DNA of 64,000 nucleotides from Druceiella hillmani. Lineage: Eukaryota; Arthropoda; Insecta; Lepidoptera; Hepialidae. This document shows positions 48,406-62,935 of the stretch, piece after piece. Both the position numbers and the translations under genes were made by a program. Numbering within the stretch: position 1 is the first letter of the stretch; each line of letters starts with the position of its first letter. The notes below the pieces were generated by a model, which did no database searches, had not been told where the DNA came from, and saw nothing but the letters and a program-made list of their open reading frames with translations. The stretch spans positions 29,060,501 through 29,124,500 of the forward strand of contig JAYKKI010000008.1 in the NCBI GenBank assembly GCA_039881145.1, read 5' to 3'.

Positions 48406-50865
48406 AATTATGTGAGAAAGCCGCGGTAATAACACAGAATTTCGATTCATATTGCGTCTCCTGCGTGCTCACATACACGCGCAATATTAAGGTTGGTGTA
48501 AATACGGAACAACTGTGAATTTTTGCCATGACTGCACCAGTGGGTAGCTTCCTAGCGCCGTCATCGATGTCGGCGCCACTAGTGTAGAAACGCGTTCATA
48601 TGTTTTCTTTCGTACTGGCACCCCATACTGTACCTTGTGAAAGCGTCCTATCCATATATGCTTGACGTCCATTTTCTCCGAGTGAATTCAGCAGCGGATA
48701 ACGAAGCGGAATGCTCACGCATCATTGGTTTGAAATTCATATAATTTTGTCGTATCTTAAAAAAATTACTATAAAAATTATTATGTAGCTTGGCAATCAA
48801 TCAGCAAGAGTGTGTGCCACATTCGGTGCGGTTAATTAACGAGAATTGAGAGCAACATTTGAATAAATTTGTGCAATGAAGTGATATTTATTGGCTACCG
48901 ATTACTTTACAGTGCTTGTTGAACCATAATTGAAATGTTAAACAAACGTTATTTTTCATCAGCATCTAACTTTTGGTTGAAAAAGAATATAGTCTAAAAT
49001 ATTACGAATACTATAAAAATAAATTTAAAAAAATTAATTTAAGTACAAAATGTTTAAATCATTTACATTTTCCGTTAGTTACTTATTGTTTTGCCAAATA
49101 GCAAACTTAAGCATCGGTATTACGTTTTTCTATTATTATTAAAATATTGATGGGTATTTAAATTTAATTAAAAGTTTGCTGTTAATACTTCGTTGGAAGC
49201 TTTTCAGCACGAACATACGAAAACGTTACATTATTTTATTAGTTTACCTTAATATTTGGCAGCTGGAAAAGTAATAATACTAAGTTCGAATTGAAATTTA
49301 ATTATCGAGTTAACGATTATATAGTATTAATGTTATATGGAATATAAAGTTAACGTGGGCATCATGAAGTTTATTTCGTTAACATACTGCTTAGTCGTTT
49401 ATATCCGCTTTCTATCGTTCACTATTATAAAGTTACTGACATTATATTTCTCAGAATATGTATAAATTTATACGGATAAATGTTTCGTGTTAATAAATAG
49501 AAAATAGCCAATATTACTTGTGTATTCCCCCCATTTTGTTGTGTTAACACTAATTGCTTTCATAGAGTTATAAATATTTTTTTTCAATTGAATCTGTTAA
49601 TTTCTAAAAGTTAATGACAAATAGAGACATTTATGAGATAGGCATTATCATCATTCACATTAATATTAATTACTTTCGAAAAACATGAATTTTCTAAGTC
49701 CTGCAAAGATAAAATTTCAGTACTATATTAATATAATTCATAACCTTAAATTTTAAAAGAGTCAATTTTCCTTTCGATTTAACCCTCTGCTGAATACGGT
49801 AAACATAAAAAAGTGAAATATAAGACATTCTTTACTTACCCTTTATCTACGTGACGAAGATAAATGTTTCGAAACCTAATCGATCAAATTTGATAGATCC
49901 GTTTTTCAAAAGTAAATATTTTGATATATAAAAATATAGTCTTAAATTCGTGATACTGTCTTTATATTTATTATGCAATATGCAACCGATGTATTTAGTA
50001 CCACATTTCAGATTTTCCGTGATACAATTAGCATGTATATTAGACGAGTTTCATTGAGGTAATGGAACTTCAAGTCAGGGTTCACAAGGGAAATTTGTTA
50101 TATATGTAAGAAAGTATTCCGGATCTAGGCTAGATATCACTACACCCAAAAAGAAAAGAAAAATTAAGATATTAATTTAAAAATAAATATATTGAATTGA
50201 AAGTAGGCGCCTTAAATTAAATTATGTACACTGCTCACCAGTACTATTAGTCAGACGTACTATCAAATTAGTTGTGAAAATCATTTATTTTCAGTCACAA
50301 CGTAACTCTTACTGTATAAAACCAGAGAATTCTTTGATGAATGAAATATGAAGAATAACTATCTTTTGGAAACGGTGTACTTTAACTGTATACGTATAAC
50401 ATTATGACTTGTCGCAATACGGGACGCGGAAACGATAATTTCCTGTATTGATAATTTTTGAAAAGTTTTGACCGTTTTCGTTAATTTTAATATTCTACTG
50501 TAGTAATTCTCACTATGTAAATGTATTGTATCTAGTATAACTTCCACAAGCATAAAAATATTATGAATACTTCAAAAAATATGAAATTTAATTAACCGCT
50601 GCAGTTCTGCGGTAAACATTAAAAACCTTTTTAGAAACGCTGCTTTCTTCTTGATTCCAGTTCCAGCTTTCACAGAGGCGCGGAGGACCTATTTTTATGG
50701 ATATTTTCAACAATATATCTAGAGTTATCTAATGTTCCGAATACAAAGGCGGGTTTGGAATTCTTATAATTTGCTTTTCAAATATATCTCATGTGAAACA
50801 AGAATTAAAAATAAAATAAAATTACGTGTTAAACATTACCTATATATGTGGGTTATTATGCTTTA
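48406..50865. other. Unassigned AT-rich DNA
   Basis: A GC-richer patch at 48535-48670 includes GCGCCGTCATCGATGTCGGCGCC, an inverted repeat. The minus-strand frame there (48487-48672) is unrecognised. The remainder is featureless AT-rich DNA. Confidence 0.45.
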
Positions 50866-50867
50866 TC

Positions 50868-50912
50868 ACTGTGCCAAATTTCAAGTTTCCCCACAAAGAG
50901 TCCGTGAGAGAA
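50868..50912 (-). repeat. Dispersed repeat fragment (GAAACTTGAAATTTGGCA module)
   Basis: On the minus strand: ATTTTCTCTCACGGACTCTT then GGGGAAACTTGAAATTTGGC. The same module occurs at 15780-15820 and, with changes, at 33685, 35690 and in the 263-bp satellite. Confidence 0.6.
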
Positions 50913-51019
50913 AATAAGTGCGTGTGCAACTGTGTACACGTGACAGAAGCGAAACTTTATTGGTGATCTTAACATTGGTTTGTATATAGTAAGTAGTAAA
51001 ATGGGAAAAAGAGAAGAAG

Positions 51020-51290
51020 GAAAGTAGCAAATATCTTGAACCACGATTGATTGACTACCATCCGTTAAGGAGTTACATTGTTCATCTCCAGAACTTACCA
51101 TCAGACCCTAACCTGGTCGATGGTATAGTTATTTTGCAAACTAACAACTACCAGTAGCAAATGTATTGAAACACGGTTGATTTACGACCATCCACAACAA
51201 GTTACATTGTTCATCTCCAGAACTCATCATCAGTAAAGTAACAACTGTGCGAAGAAAATATCTTGAATCACAGTTGATTTATCCATTAAG
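51020..51290. repeat. Diverged tandem repeat, about 126-bp unit
   Basis: AGTAGCAAATATCTTGAA near 51025 recurs as AGTAGCAAATGTATTGAA near 51151 and, shortened, near 51252. GTTACATTGTTCATCTCCAG is exact in the first two copies. Confidence 0.85.
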
Positions 51291-51515
51291 TAGTCCCAAT
51301 TTTTATTTTTTAATATCAATATCATCAGAATAATTATAAGGAACTCACTAGTAACAAAAAAGAGGAAAATACTCTAAAAGATTTAAACAAATGTTTTTGA
51401 AACCAGAAATATTTAAAATAATAAAATTGAATATATACTGCAAACATATCTCAGGTGTCATTAAAATAAATAATTAGTCAACATGTTGAAAAATTAATGA
51501 TTTTATTTTATATAT

Positions 51516-51577
<62 letters not shown>

Positions 51578-52020
51578 TAAAATATTCATATAAATTTAAA
51601 TAATCACTTGTTAATTAAATTAACTTTTGAGATAAATGAAGACTCCCTATTGATAACATTAAGGAAGCTATTAAAATAAGAATAAATCAATCATGTCATT
51701 CTATCATTTGTCGTTTATATCATCTGTCGTTTATATGTTCTTGCTGAAAAAGGAATGAAGATTCATGGACTATCCGACATAATAAGTTGAATTTTGAACA
51801 GTCATTTTAGATGCAACCTAAAAAATTAAAAAAATTAAAATGAAAAAATTATTTTTCTAAATTTACCTTTAAGATAGAAAGGCACGTACCTCAAAAAACA
51901 ACATTTTGTTATGTTTAGGTGTCTCAAAGGACAACTCTCTGTGGTGTAATCTAAAATAAATCTCCATTTTAGTCATTAAAAAATTGTAACACGGCCTGTC
52001 TACTCTTTTCTTATTCCCAT
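51291..52020. other. Unassigned AT-rich DNA with a (TA)n array
   Basis: The (TA)n array is at 51510-51571. A short direct repeat, CATCTGTCGTTTATAT-like, lies at 51705-51738. Confidence 0.45.
51510..51571. repeat. (TA)n microsatellite
   Basis: A TA array with one AAA interruption. Confidence 0.95.
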
Positions 52021-52670
52021 TCGCACACTCGATTGATTTGCGTGCAGTCAGCCGCCGCCGTCTCGGTTGCAACTGCCGAAGGCTATTGCAATGCCGCTAG
52101 GTGGCTGAGAGTGTTGGCGGGCCGGTGGGTATTACCGAAGCACATATCAATGTTTCCGACCCATATATCATTCGTTTTCAAGCGGTAGCATTTCCTGGTG
52201 AAAGTATAATTTGACTTCAGAATAAATAAATCTATTCTAAAGACAGCATTTCAGGATGCCTTCCAACCATCCTGAAATGTTGAAATGAATTAGTGACGTA
52301 AAGTGTGACTTTTGTTGCCCACCGTGAAATTCGCTTTACCTTTTCATTGAAAGGGGCGGTTCGTAGCTCGATGGTGAATATTATAAAGAAAAAAAAAATA
52401 AATGGAAAAGAAAAAAAAAGTGAAAGTAAATCTATTACCCAATTCCCTTATCCGCGTCAAAGAAATGACGGACAACGACAAGTTTACATTATTTTATATC
52501 AAGACTCCGTAATGTACAGACGACTTCTTCTATGTCAAACGGTATATGCCATACGTGACACGAATTTATATTCATATGTCCAGGCTCCGGACATTCATAA
52601 GCCGAGCGATTTGGTTGTTAGCGTCTTAAATTTACTCATCAGGTATCAGATTAAAGGTTGATCATAATAA
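52021..52670. other. GC-richer island and unrecognised reading frame
   Basis: 52025-52140 is markedly richer in G+C (GTCAGCCGCCGCCGTCTCGG, GGCGGGCCGGTGGG) than its surroundings. A plus-strand frame of about 118 codons (52305-52661) follows. Its first ATG is only at 52371, it contains a Lys-rich stretch from A-tracts, and it resembles no family I know. It could be a 5' untranslated region or exon, or the remains of a mobile element. No splice pattern supports a gene. Confidence 0.25.
52247..52279. repeat. Perfect 12-bp inverted repeat, 9-nt loop
   Basis: CATTTCAGGATG at 52247-52258 is the reverse complement of 52268-52279. Confidence 0.85.
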
Positions 52671-54788
<2,118 letters not shown>

Positions 54789-54791
54789 TAG

Positions 54792-54836
54792 AACGCTATT
54801 CCAGACACTGCTCCGTTCGTATTGTGCTGGCAGCAG
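54792..54836 (+). other. Candidate 45-nt microexon, speculative
   Basis: A 45-base island of raised G+C is preceded by a T-rich tract ending in TAG (54789-54791) and followed by GTATGA (54837 onward), matching splice acceptor and donor rules on the plus strand. All three frames are open and the length is a multiple of three. Alternatively the minus strand reads SVWNSVLEYLKKF, which recalls the WN.LP end region of LINE reverse transcriptases, so a decayed element is just as possible. Confidence 0.2.
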
Positions 54837-56714
54837 GTATGATACTGTTAATTGCGTATTTCAAAAAGTCAGAAATAAAAGAATTAACATAAACTTACCG
54901 CTTTTCTAAAGATGTAACTCTATTATACGTCGCCATGGTATGTTTGGTTGAACATACATTTACAGTCGTTGTCAACGCGGTACACAACAAGGTCTCCGGT
55001 ATAATATCTGACCTCTCATCGAATATTGCCGAACTAGATTCTTACATCCATACCTATAAAACATCGTGATACATGAGCTGAAAGTTATATTAGATAAACT
55101 CAGACTAACTAAAACTAGAAACAATTTAGGTTGTTCTAATAAATTATTATCATTTATTAATATGCCTTCAATGGGATTTTGTTATAATTATAATACCTTT
55201 TCGTACATTTGAAATTATATTGATATTAATTAAGTTCGCACTGGTTAACCGTAAGTTATTATTGGGCAGGAGCGTATTTTTTTAATTTTATCATATCTAC
55301 TCTGGTAGGTATTAACTTAATTCATATATTAATTGAACAGATTTTGAGATAGACCACTGAGAAATCAAAAAGGAAGAATTATTATTTTGCTAGTCTATAA
55401 ACTATTACATATATCAGTAAGTACCCTCACAGATGCTACCAAGTTAAACCGATTTTATTAAATATTTATGAATTTATAACTTTGGTTTCCTTCTATGACT
55501 AAATGTCAAAAATCATATTTTCATTTATTAAAACTCAAATCACATTATAAAAATTAAATTTACCGATAACATTTACCACCAGAATTGTTATTTTTCATTG
55601 TCGAAGATTCCTTTTTATGACATTGTCGTCATCGCAATATCACGAATTTCTCTGGCTTTATTTTCTAATAATCCCCAAAAAATATAGTGATAATATTTTT
55701 TTAAATAAAACAAAGTAAATTGCATTGTAACACAATTACTTTTTATGTTACTCGGTTGTATAGAAGCATGGTCATTCTCTTTAAACTCAATTAGACCTTG
55801 TGCCGGGGGAGCGAACATCAACAATATCCAGATATTGTTGATGTTTGGTTATAATGATGTAAGGAATAAAAAAACCTAAATTAATATAAAACAAACATTT
55901 ACTTAAACCCAACTACGTAAAAATTATTTAATGAAGACAAAGGCGAGATTGCTGATAAACAGCGGATTCAGACGATCTTTTATTAAATAATTTGTTACTT
56001 TGTCATTAACAGTTCACTAATAATAACTTGTGCCATTCGATAAAATATACTTCTTGTTACAAAGCCGTGGTCATGCTTCGTAGTTGTCTCCCTTATTGTA
56101 AATTTAAATGTATCATATTTCGTCTTTTTATTTCAATTATTTTCACTTTGTCTGATTTCAGTGAGTTTTTGTTAAGTCCTGTAAAACTTTTTATAAATTT
56201 AACAATTTTTTTAACAAGGTCGTTGCGTTACGTTTTGAGTCATTTACCAATATGTTTTTAGAGGGCATTAAATTTTCTATAATTTCTTTAATAGCGCTAT
56301 TGTCGTACAATTACCGTTTACGAGTTTTGATATAATATATAGTAGTCTATAATGACGAATGCCCATCTTCTAGAGTAGTATATTTTCTACAAATTATGTC
56401 TTAAACGTCATTTTGTATAAGTGGTAGCACACAAAAGGCTATTAAAAAATTATAGGAAATGTAATGCTCTACGAAAAAATGTTATTCGTTTTTGTCATAG
56501 CATTAACGGTTGACGAGATGCTTAGATTCAAATTTTCGCAACGATTAAAATCGTCGATTAGTCAAACTTTTATTTGCTGGGAAAATCTTTTTAGAATCAT
56601 TTTAATAAAAAATGTTTAAAACATAGCTTGTCTGAATTTTAGGACAAATGTAATAATAATCAACACCACCAGTATAGCAACATTTTATTACTAATATTAT
56701 AATTTCTTCAAGTT
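54837..56714. other. Unassigned AT-rich DNA
   Basis: No gene recognised. A GC-richer patch at 54930-55080 and a frame at 56028-56261 show no known motif. Confidence 0.4.
55814..55845. repeat. Perfect palindrome: 15-bp arms, 2-nt loop
   Basis: AACATCAACAATATC at 55814-55828 pairs with 55831-55845 across CA. Confidence 0.94.
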
Positions 56715-56905
56715 ACATGTATTTGGAGTAATTTTGTGCAAAATGTAATATAAAAGTACATAAGCACCACTTTTAATTGGGTATCCTATTCGAACTCGGT
56801 TCACAAAGATGGATTTGAGGATCATATTTTTTTTTGTAATTCTGCCAAAAATTATAGTCATGAAGAGTTTCTAATGATAACATGTCTTAGAAACATTTGA
56901 CCTTT
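56715..56905 (+). repeat. Diverged repeat, copy 1 (empty site)
   Basis: Shared with 58125-58445: GGAGTAATTTTGTGCAAAAT, AGTACATAAGCACC, TCCTATTCGAACTCGG-like, ACAAAGATGGATTTGAGGAT, TTATAGTCA and GTTTCTAAT. It shows the sequence without the retroposon present in copy 2. Confidence 0.85.
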
Positions 56906-58124
56906 GTATATCTCACCTTGATAACCTTTTATACCACGGCAACTTTTTACGCTTTGAAAAGTTGAATAAAAACAACGCATCAATTTGGAATAATTTTAAT
57001 ACTACTATAAATACTAATGGTATTTATAGTTTCATATCATCTCACACTCTTATCGGCTAAGTGGTGATAATGAAACGTTATACGTCTTAATCCTACCATA
57101 CTTCTTTAGCTTTGCTAATTTTTCTAGATGCTTTCATACAAGTTCTCATATTTTATGGTTTCTTAAATTATTATAGTTTAGACATTATTAAATTAAATTA
57201 TATATAATATCTAAATTACTCATATTTTCTTTATTTAAAATATATTTTGTCAGTCTTTCCTTGTCCTTACTTGCGACATGGACAAATTATCTCGAAATTA
57301 ATTAATTGCTTACTCGAATCGAAGCTTCATTTCGTTTCGTCATGGTTTGTTCTTCATAGTTTCGCTGACTTAATATCACATTTCATATTAAGACAATTTA
57401 GAACCTTAATATAAATAATCACAGGAAAAGTAACTCATTGTAAATCAATATAAAAATTATTCATACACAAGTGAAATTTTTGCATAAAAAATAGGTTTAA
57501 AATTCCAATTTAATTTTAAAATTCCTATTCAAAGATACCTTACCGGAGGATAGAAAAAAAAGTATGTGGAAAGAAAAAAATTTACTTTTGAAAGAAGGCA
57601 TATTAATTTTCCCCTAATCTATAGCATTAACTTTGCATAAATTAGTTTAGATCTTCATCTGTAGTTTTATAGTTCAATCTTTAACTAAAAAATTGCACAT
57701 ATATAGGTAAAGAATTTTTTTTAATTTCTTTGTCCATTGTATTGTCGTGGTTCTGATAAATGCGTGTTTTTATAATTAAAAAAAATTGTTTTATAATTTA
57801 AAAAATACATAAGTTTACCTTTACTTTAAAATAATATTTCATTATCGAATTGAGAAAAATTAGGTGTTCTGTTGTGATGTAGAATTTTATGAATACTAAG
57901 AAAAAAAGAACAAATAGATTTTCTAGAGAAATTAACTAATTAGAAACATCGTATTAAAAATTTCTCCATAGAATGTAATAACCAAAGAAAAAACACAAAC
58001 TGTGATTAAATAATAGAATATTTACGTAAATTTTTTTTCATATCGTATGTAACGAATATCTTTATAATTTTTTTAATTATTGCGTGCATACAAAGTGCTT
58101 ACCTTTGTATCCCACCCACTGTTT
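56906..58124. other. Unassigned AT-rich DNA with a small hairpin
   Basis: ACTATAAATAC at 57004-57014 pairs with 57020-57030 across TAATG. No gene recognised. Confidence 0.45.
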
Positions 58125-58445
58125 GGAGTTATTTCGTGCAAAATAAAATCAAGAAGTACATAAGCACCTTCTTCAATCTGGTACTCCATTCGGACTTAGT
58201 ATACAAAGATGAATTAAATTATTTTTGCATGGCACCCCTTCGGGTAAAAGCCTCCTCCAAGGTAAAGATAATATAATTTTTTTAAATTTAATTTAATGAT
58301 TAAATAACTTTTTGATTTAATTTAATAAAGCTTTATTATTATTACACAAAGTTGGATTTGAGGATCACATTTCTTAATCTGATTCTGACATAATTTATAG
58401 TCACGATTAGTTTCTAATTAAAAATATGTCCAAGAAACACGTGTA
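58125..58445 (+). repeat. Diverged repeat, copy 2 (filled site)
   Basis: Same order of motifs as 56715-56905 but interrupted at ACAAAGATG by the retroposon at 58212-58345. Confidence 0.85.
58203..58354 (+). mobile_element. Short retroposon (LINE/SINE 3' piece) with target duplication
   Basis: A 134-bp insert (58212-58345) lies between ACAAAGATG (58203-58211) and ACAAAGTTG (58346-58354). The paralogue at 56.8 kb has a single ACAAAGATG, proving insertion. The insert has a GC-rich head (GCATGGCACCCCTTCGGGTA, CCTCCTCCAAGG) and an AT-rich end with a TTATTATTA tail, typical of a truncated retroposon. I recall similar CACCCC..CCTCCTCCAAGG strings at LINE 3' ends in insects, but the family is not certain. 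Confidence 0.8.
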
Positions 58446-59225
58446 CAAATTAATACTATAAATATAAACATTAAATCATACGGTACAAAAATTATTGTTT
58501 TATTTTAAGCGGGGAAAAACTCGTTTTTTTTAATTAAACTTAGCTCTTATGCTTGTAATTGTTGCAATTGAATGCAGACCAAGATTATTTGTTAAGGCTA
58601 CATTAACATAAATACACGTTTAAAATAAAAATAGTATTTATCATAACTCAGAGTTTAATTCATCGCGAATATTATGCAGATGTATAAAATAAAATATACC
58701 ACGAGATGTTTTTACGTTACAGCATATATTAAATTGAAGGCTAAACCTAATTTCCTCATCTGTCGACTTAATAAGTGTTACTAATAAAAATATTTATTAG
58801 TTTAGTAGTTGATTTACATATTATTAATAGTTAATTTACAGAAAAATTAAGATCTAAAATAATTATTATTTATTATTTTACATAAGGTTATAGTTTACGC
58901 ATAGTATTGATTTACATTAAAATAGAGTTTTACAGCAACACTTATTTTATATCTACATGTATACTTGTGTGTAATACAAATGTTTATCCAACTGTATTTG
59001 AATTCAATTCTTATTCAAAACTTTGTTCCTTTTTTCAATTTCTACAGCAAAGTTGAAACCACAAATATGTATTTTAACTACATATTTAAAATAGACTGAA
59101 CATTGACATACAGTTAACATTAAGCTAACAATTAATAGATTTAATGAGACTCCTTAAGTATAATTAATTGTGTTTGACTTTGATGTTCCAATAGCTTACT
59201 AAATTACTATTAATATCAATTTTGT
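58446..59225. other. Unassigned AT-rich DNA, possibly copia 3' LTR remnant
   Basis: Lies directly downstream of the copia RNase H end on the minus strand. TTAAGGAG near 59150-59157 (minus strand) could be the polypurine tract. Weak similarity to 61290-61430 (GTATTGATT, AAAACT/GTTTTACAGC, CTTGTGT) could mean decayed LTRs, but the ends are not definable. Confidence 0.3.
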
Positions 59226-61190
59226 TCTAGGTAAGGCTTTTATGAATATATCTATATATTGATCTTTTGTACATACACGATTCAAGTCTATAATGTTTTC
59301 ATGAAATTTTTCATTACCAATTTTTATTTAATGCCTATCCGTTTGTATCTTTTATCACACTTATGGCACTTCTGTTATCAGTATTTATACACACGGCCTT
59401 TTAATTCAACTTACTTTGGTCGCACAATAACTGTTTCCTGTGATTGTGTCGGAACCTGCCAGTTTGTTTCATGGGGCGTCATATTAGGTGAAGGACTTTC
59501 CTATTTACATATAGCGAATATATGATCCGACATGACGAGGACTAGTTTAGAGATGTGTTTTCCTTTCTAGACTCGTATACTCGGAAGCTTTCCGAAGACA
59601 AGATGCACCTGACTTACATTTTGACTCCGGAAGATTCATTAGAACTTGATTTCTTTTGACGGCGGGTTTTAGAAACATTGTGTCCCTTGACTTTATTATT
59701 GTTCTTGAGTTGAGTGTTATAAATCGGTATCGTTTTGTATTCTCACAATAACCCATAAAAATTACCTTCCTTGCTCCGGGATCCCATGTCTCCACTTCCT
59801 CTTTTGGGAGATGAACCAGATGACTGATATTAGATTTCTTTCCCAAATTATGGAGGTCTGTATTCCAGTGCTAGTACTGGAGTTCTACTAGGGAAGACAT
59901 ATTCACTGCTTCAGCCTCCTATTGTTTTGGGAAATAGGCGTCGAACAGCATGCTCTTTGACTTTTAAACTAATTTTCGATTCATCCTTTTCGCTACTACA
60001 TTTGGTTTGGGCGTGTAAAAACTGGTCGTCCTTCTTGGATAATTGCACACCTTTGGTCACACTTTTTTTTAGGTTAGTATAAATTACCAGACGCTGGTTC
60101 AATAAAAATATCAGATTTATTAATAACCGACACGTTTGCAACTTAATACTTAATAAACAAATTTTTACTTATTTGTATTCAATTTGTACATGTTGTTGAC
60201 CAAATTAGCAGTAGTTACAGTTTCATTATTTCTGTTTATTATGAAGTAACCTTTGTTGTTAAATTTTACTTGTCCACCATTTTTAATGACTTTGCTAAAC
60301 GACAATAAGCTTGTTGCTAACTCAGGCAAATATAATACATTGTTAAGTATAATTTTATTTTACAAACCTTTATTATCACTGATGTCAAGGCTCACTTGAG
60401 CAGAGCCCTTTGCCGAAAGTGGTTTGTCATCCGCCACTTTTATTTTCTTAATAGGCGAGGCCATCCCCGCCGCTGAATTCCGATGGCTATTCATACCCGC
60501 GTAATATAGAAAATCCTGCTTTGTCACACGCATGGAGGCATCAATGTCTATGTACCACGGCCCGGTATTATTAGTTAAGGGGCTGAAGCAGTAGCGTAGC
60601 TTTAATTCTATTTGTTTGGGTTCTTCTATTGGTTTTGCTTGGATCTGCACTCTATTTTTATATGACCAAATTTGTTACAACTAAAGCATTTAAATTCATT
60701 CCAAAGATTATTTTTGTGTTTTTTTCTTACAAATTTCTTTTTCTGGCGAACGCCTTAGTATCACTGTCAGTTATTTTGACGACATGTAATATTTTTGCTT
60801 TGACGGAATCCACCCTTATTTTCCACCTAACCTTTTGATCGCTATGAATATCGGTTTTATAATTCTGATAAACCGGAGAGTATCATTGTTTCAAACTACT
60901 CGTCGTCCACTGCAAATGCGATATTTTTGTTTTTGTGCTTCTGCTGACGTAGTCTTCGACATTTTGATATTCCGCCTGAGTTGTCGTATACCGACTTCCA
61001 CGTAACCTATAGCGAAACAAAAGCCCGACATCGTCGAAAGCACACGCCAGATTATTCCATACTTCTTTCGCAATCTGAGTTTCATGAATGTGAACATAAA
61101 ATGATGTGTCTATTAAAAACATAACTTGGTTCTTGCCTTCCAATCATTTTTGAAATCAATTGTTTCACTATTTCCAACACAGTTTCACAA
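59226..61190 (-). pseudogene. Ty1/copia retrotransposon gag-pol, heavily deleted
   Basis: Read right to left, copia domains appear in order. Gag: VMFLIDTS, AKEVWNNLACAFDDVGL and VEDYV (61143-60900). Next is a CCHC zinc knuckle, C-FS-C-NKFG-H-IKIE-C (about 60695-60650). The protease is WYIDIDAS near 60555, where D-S-G is expected. LYLPELATSLLS and NNMYKLN mark the pre-integrase region. The end of the integrase is NISHLVHLPKEE, FMGYCENTKRYRF and SRDTMFL (59846-59547). The RNase H end is NTDNRSAISVIKD, DQYIDIF and ALPRTK (59410-59226). The integrase catalytic core and nearly the whole reverse transcriptase are missing: about 2 kb remains of an element that is normally 4.5-5 kb. There are frameshifts between gag and protease and several stops. 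Not functional. Confidence 0.9.
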
Positions 61191-61962
61191 TTTTTCACGT
61201 TGAAGGTATGCTTTTACGGCGAATAGTAGAATAATTATTACGCTAGTGAATTATTTCAAGACATTTTTACCCCGTTATCGTTATTGGTAAGATTTCACAT
61301 TTTAATAATCTAAAATGTATTGATTGCGCGGTAAAACTGTAGCTGATGGAATACTTATAGTTCCAACTTGTGTTATTATGTAAACAGTCTTTCTTCGTAT
61401 TCGATTTTATCGCGGTTACAACAAAGTGTAATTGCTTTATGATTGACCTGTAAAATATCGATAAATAAATACACACATACAAGCGATCGCACGCACTTAC
61501 GCACGCACGCACTCACGCATACACGCACGAATGCAGACACGCACGCACACACATATACAAACACACCAGCCAAATTTATGAAAGCACCGAGACGGTATTA
61601 CTTGACGACGCTTATGAAAATTAATTATTATTAAATGTGCTTTTCATTATCAAAAGAGACTAAACAAGAAAGAGTTTTAACAAGAAAAATGTTTTCTGTG
61701 TGATTATTATATCTAGTTTTCAGCCAATATTAAAATGTAAAATCTTATTGTAAATCATTCCTACGTCCGCTAATATTGATATCCTTTAAATATAATTTTA
61801 TCGCCATTTGGAGACGCCATAAAATTATCTTTTGTATCTCTAAGTCAAACAATTAACAACAAGGTGCAAGGTTTGCTCATCGACACCTTACGGAATTTAC
61901 AGAGCGGTAGCTATCATTTAATACCGCCAACAGCAAGGCACGATAGAGAAAAGGCTGTACAG
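61191..61962. other. Unassigned DNA with a CA/CGCA-rich tract
   Basis: A degenerate CGCA/CACA simple repeat occupies 61472-61567. Upstream, 61200-61470 may hold a decayed copia LTR (see the entry for 58446-59225). Frames overlapping the CA-rich tract are artefacts. Confidence 0.45.
61472..61567. repeat. Degenerate (CGCA/CA)n simple repeat
   Basis: Similar in type to the CA-rich array at 30.3 kb. Confidence 0.9.

Positions 61963-62006
<44 letters not shown>
61963..62006. repeat. (TA)n microsatellite with a short GT tail
   Basis: A pure TA array followed by TTTATGTGTGTG. Confidence 0.95.
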
Positions 62007-62010
<4 letters not shown>

Positions 62011-62124
62011 GTGTGTGTTAGGTATGGTTATATCGCGATCTTTGCTTTGCTTATGACAATGTAATCTTGTTTCACAAGTGACAAGTATTTGGTATTTTAG
62101 AAGCTTTCTAGGTTGGTTATAATA

Positions 62125-62935
62125 TTCTATATCAATGTTTGTTTCATTTAATGAAATTTTTATTTAAACACGTGTGATTGTTATTTCATTTTACAAATTA
62201 ATAATAAGAAGCTTTTATAACTTATTTGTACTACTACTTATTTCAACGTATTATCTCACTTAAAAGTATAATTTTCATACTCGTATAACAAATCAAATTA
62301 GAAAAAATGAAACATTTTTAGTTATTATGTATATTTAGAAATATGAAAATGTAGTGAAAACATCACTGACTAATCATCCTTTGGATTCAACCAGTGAGTA
62401 ACCTTGGCGAACAGAAGAGATACTAACGAACATAACGACTTACTTTTATATATAATTCATGATAAATTACTTAGGTTAATCAACATCCTAAAAAGCATCT
62501 CTTATATTACATCAAATTACCACAATCGTCTTGCTTTGTCATCATTCAGGTATCAAGGGCAAAAGGTGACTGCTTAAATTACGTTCTAATATATTACGCC
62601 GTTGATTCAAATGAATACTTATTTGTGCAAAATTTTGTTTATTTTTCTCTAATCAACATTCATTTGAACGAATTGAGATTAAGCTGCTTTCATTGATTGA
62701 GGCGGGTTATGTTAATTAGTGAACCATTTAAATAAAGTCGAGTCTCTCCGATTCATTTGTTTCTTTATTTAAATTTAATATTTAAAAAAAATTATCCCAA
62801 AATGATTTAAAACAAATAAAGAAAAAGTTTAATAGTTTAAACACTGTAAAACATATAATATTTTGGCAATTAACATATTAAGTATCAAATTTTATGAAAT
62901 GATCATATGAAAAAGATATCGGTCAAATGGGTATA
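62125..62935. repeat. Diverged noncoding block, copy 2 (paralogue at 11.5-12.3 kb)
   Basis: Aligns with 11485-12262 in the same orientation over about 0.8 kb with many substitutions and small indels. CATAACGACTTACTTTTATA, ACGTTCTAATAT, CTAATCAACATTCATTTGAA and TAGTTTAAACACTGTAAAA are the best landmarks. No shared reading frame. Confidence 0.8.

Noticed and set aside
52305..52661. A 118-codon plus-strand frame
   Set aside because: The first ATG lies well inside, there is a Lys run from A-tracts, and no family resemblance or splice context. Kept only as an unassigned island.
59259..59525. An 88-codon plus-strand frame
   Set aside because: Antisense to the copia RNase H end; the minus strand carries the recognisable motifs.
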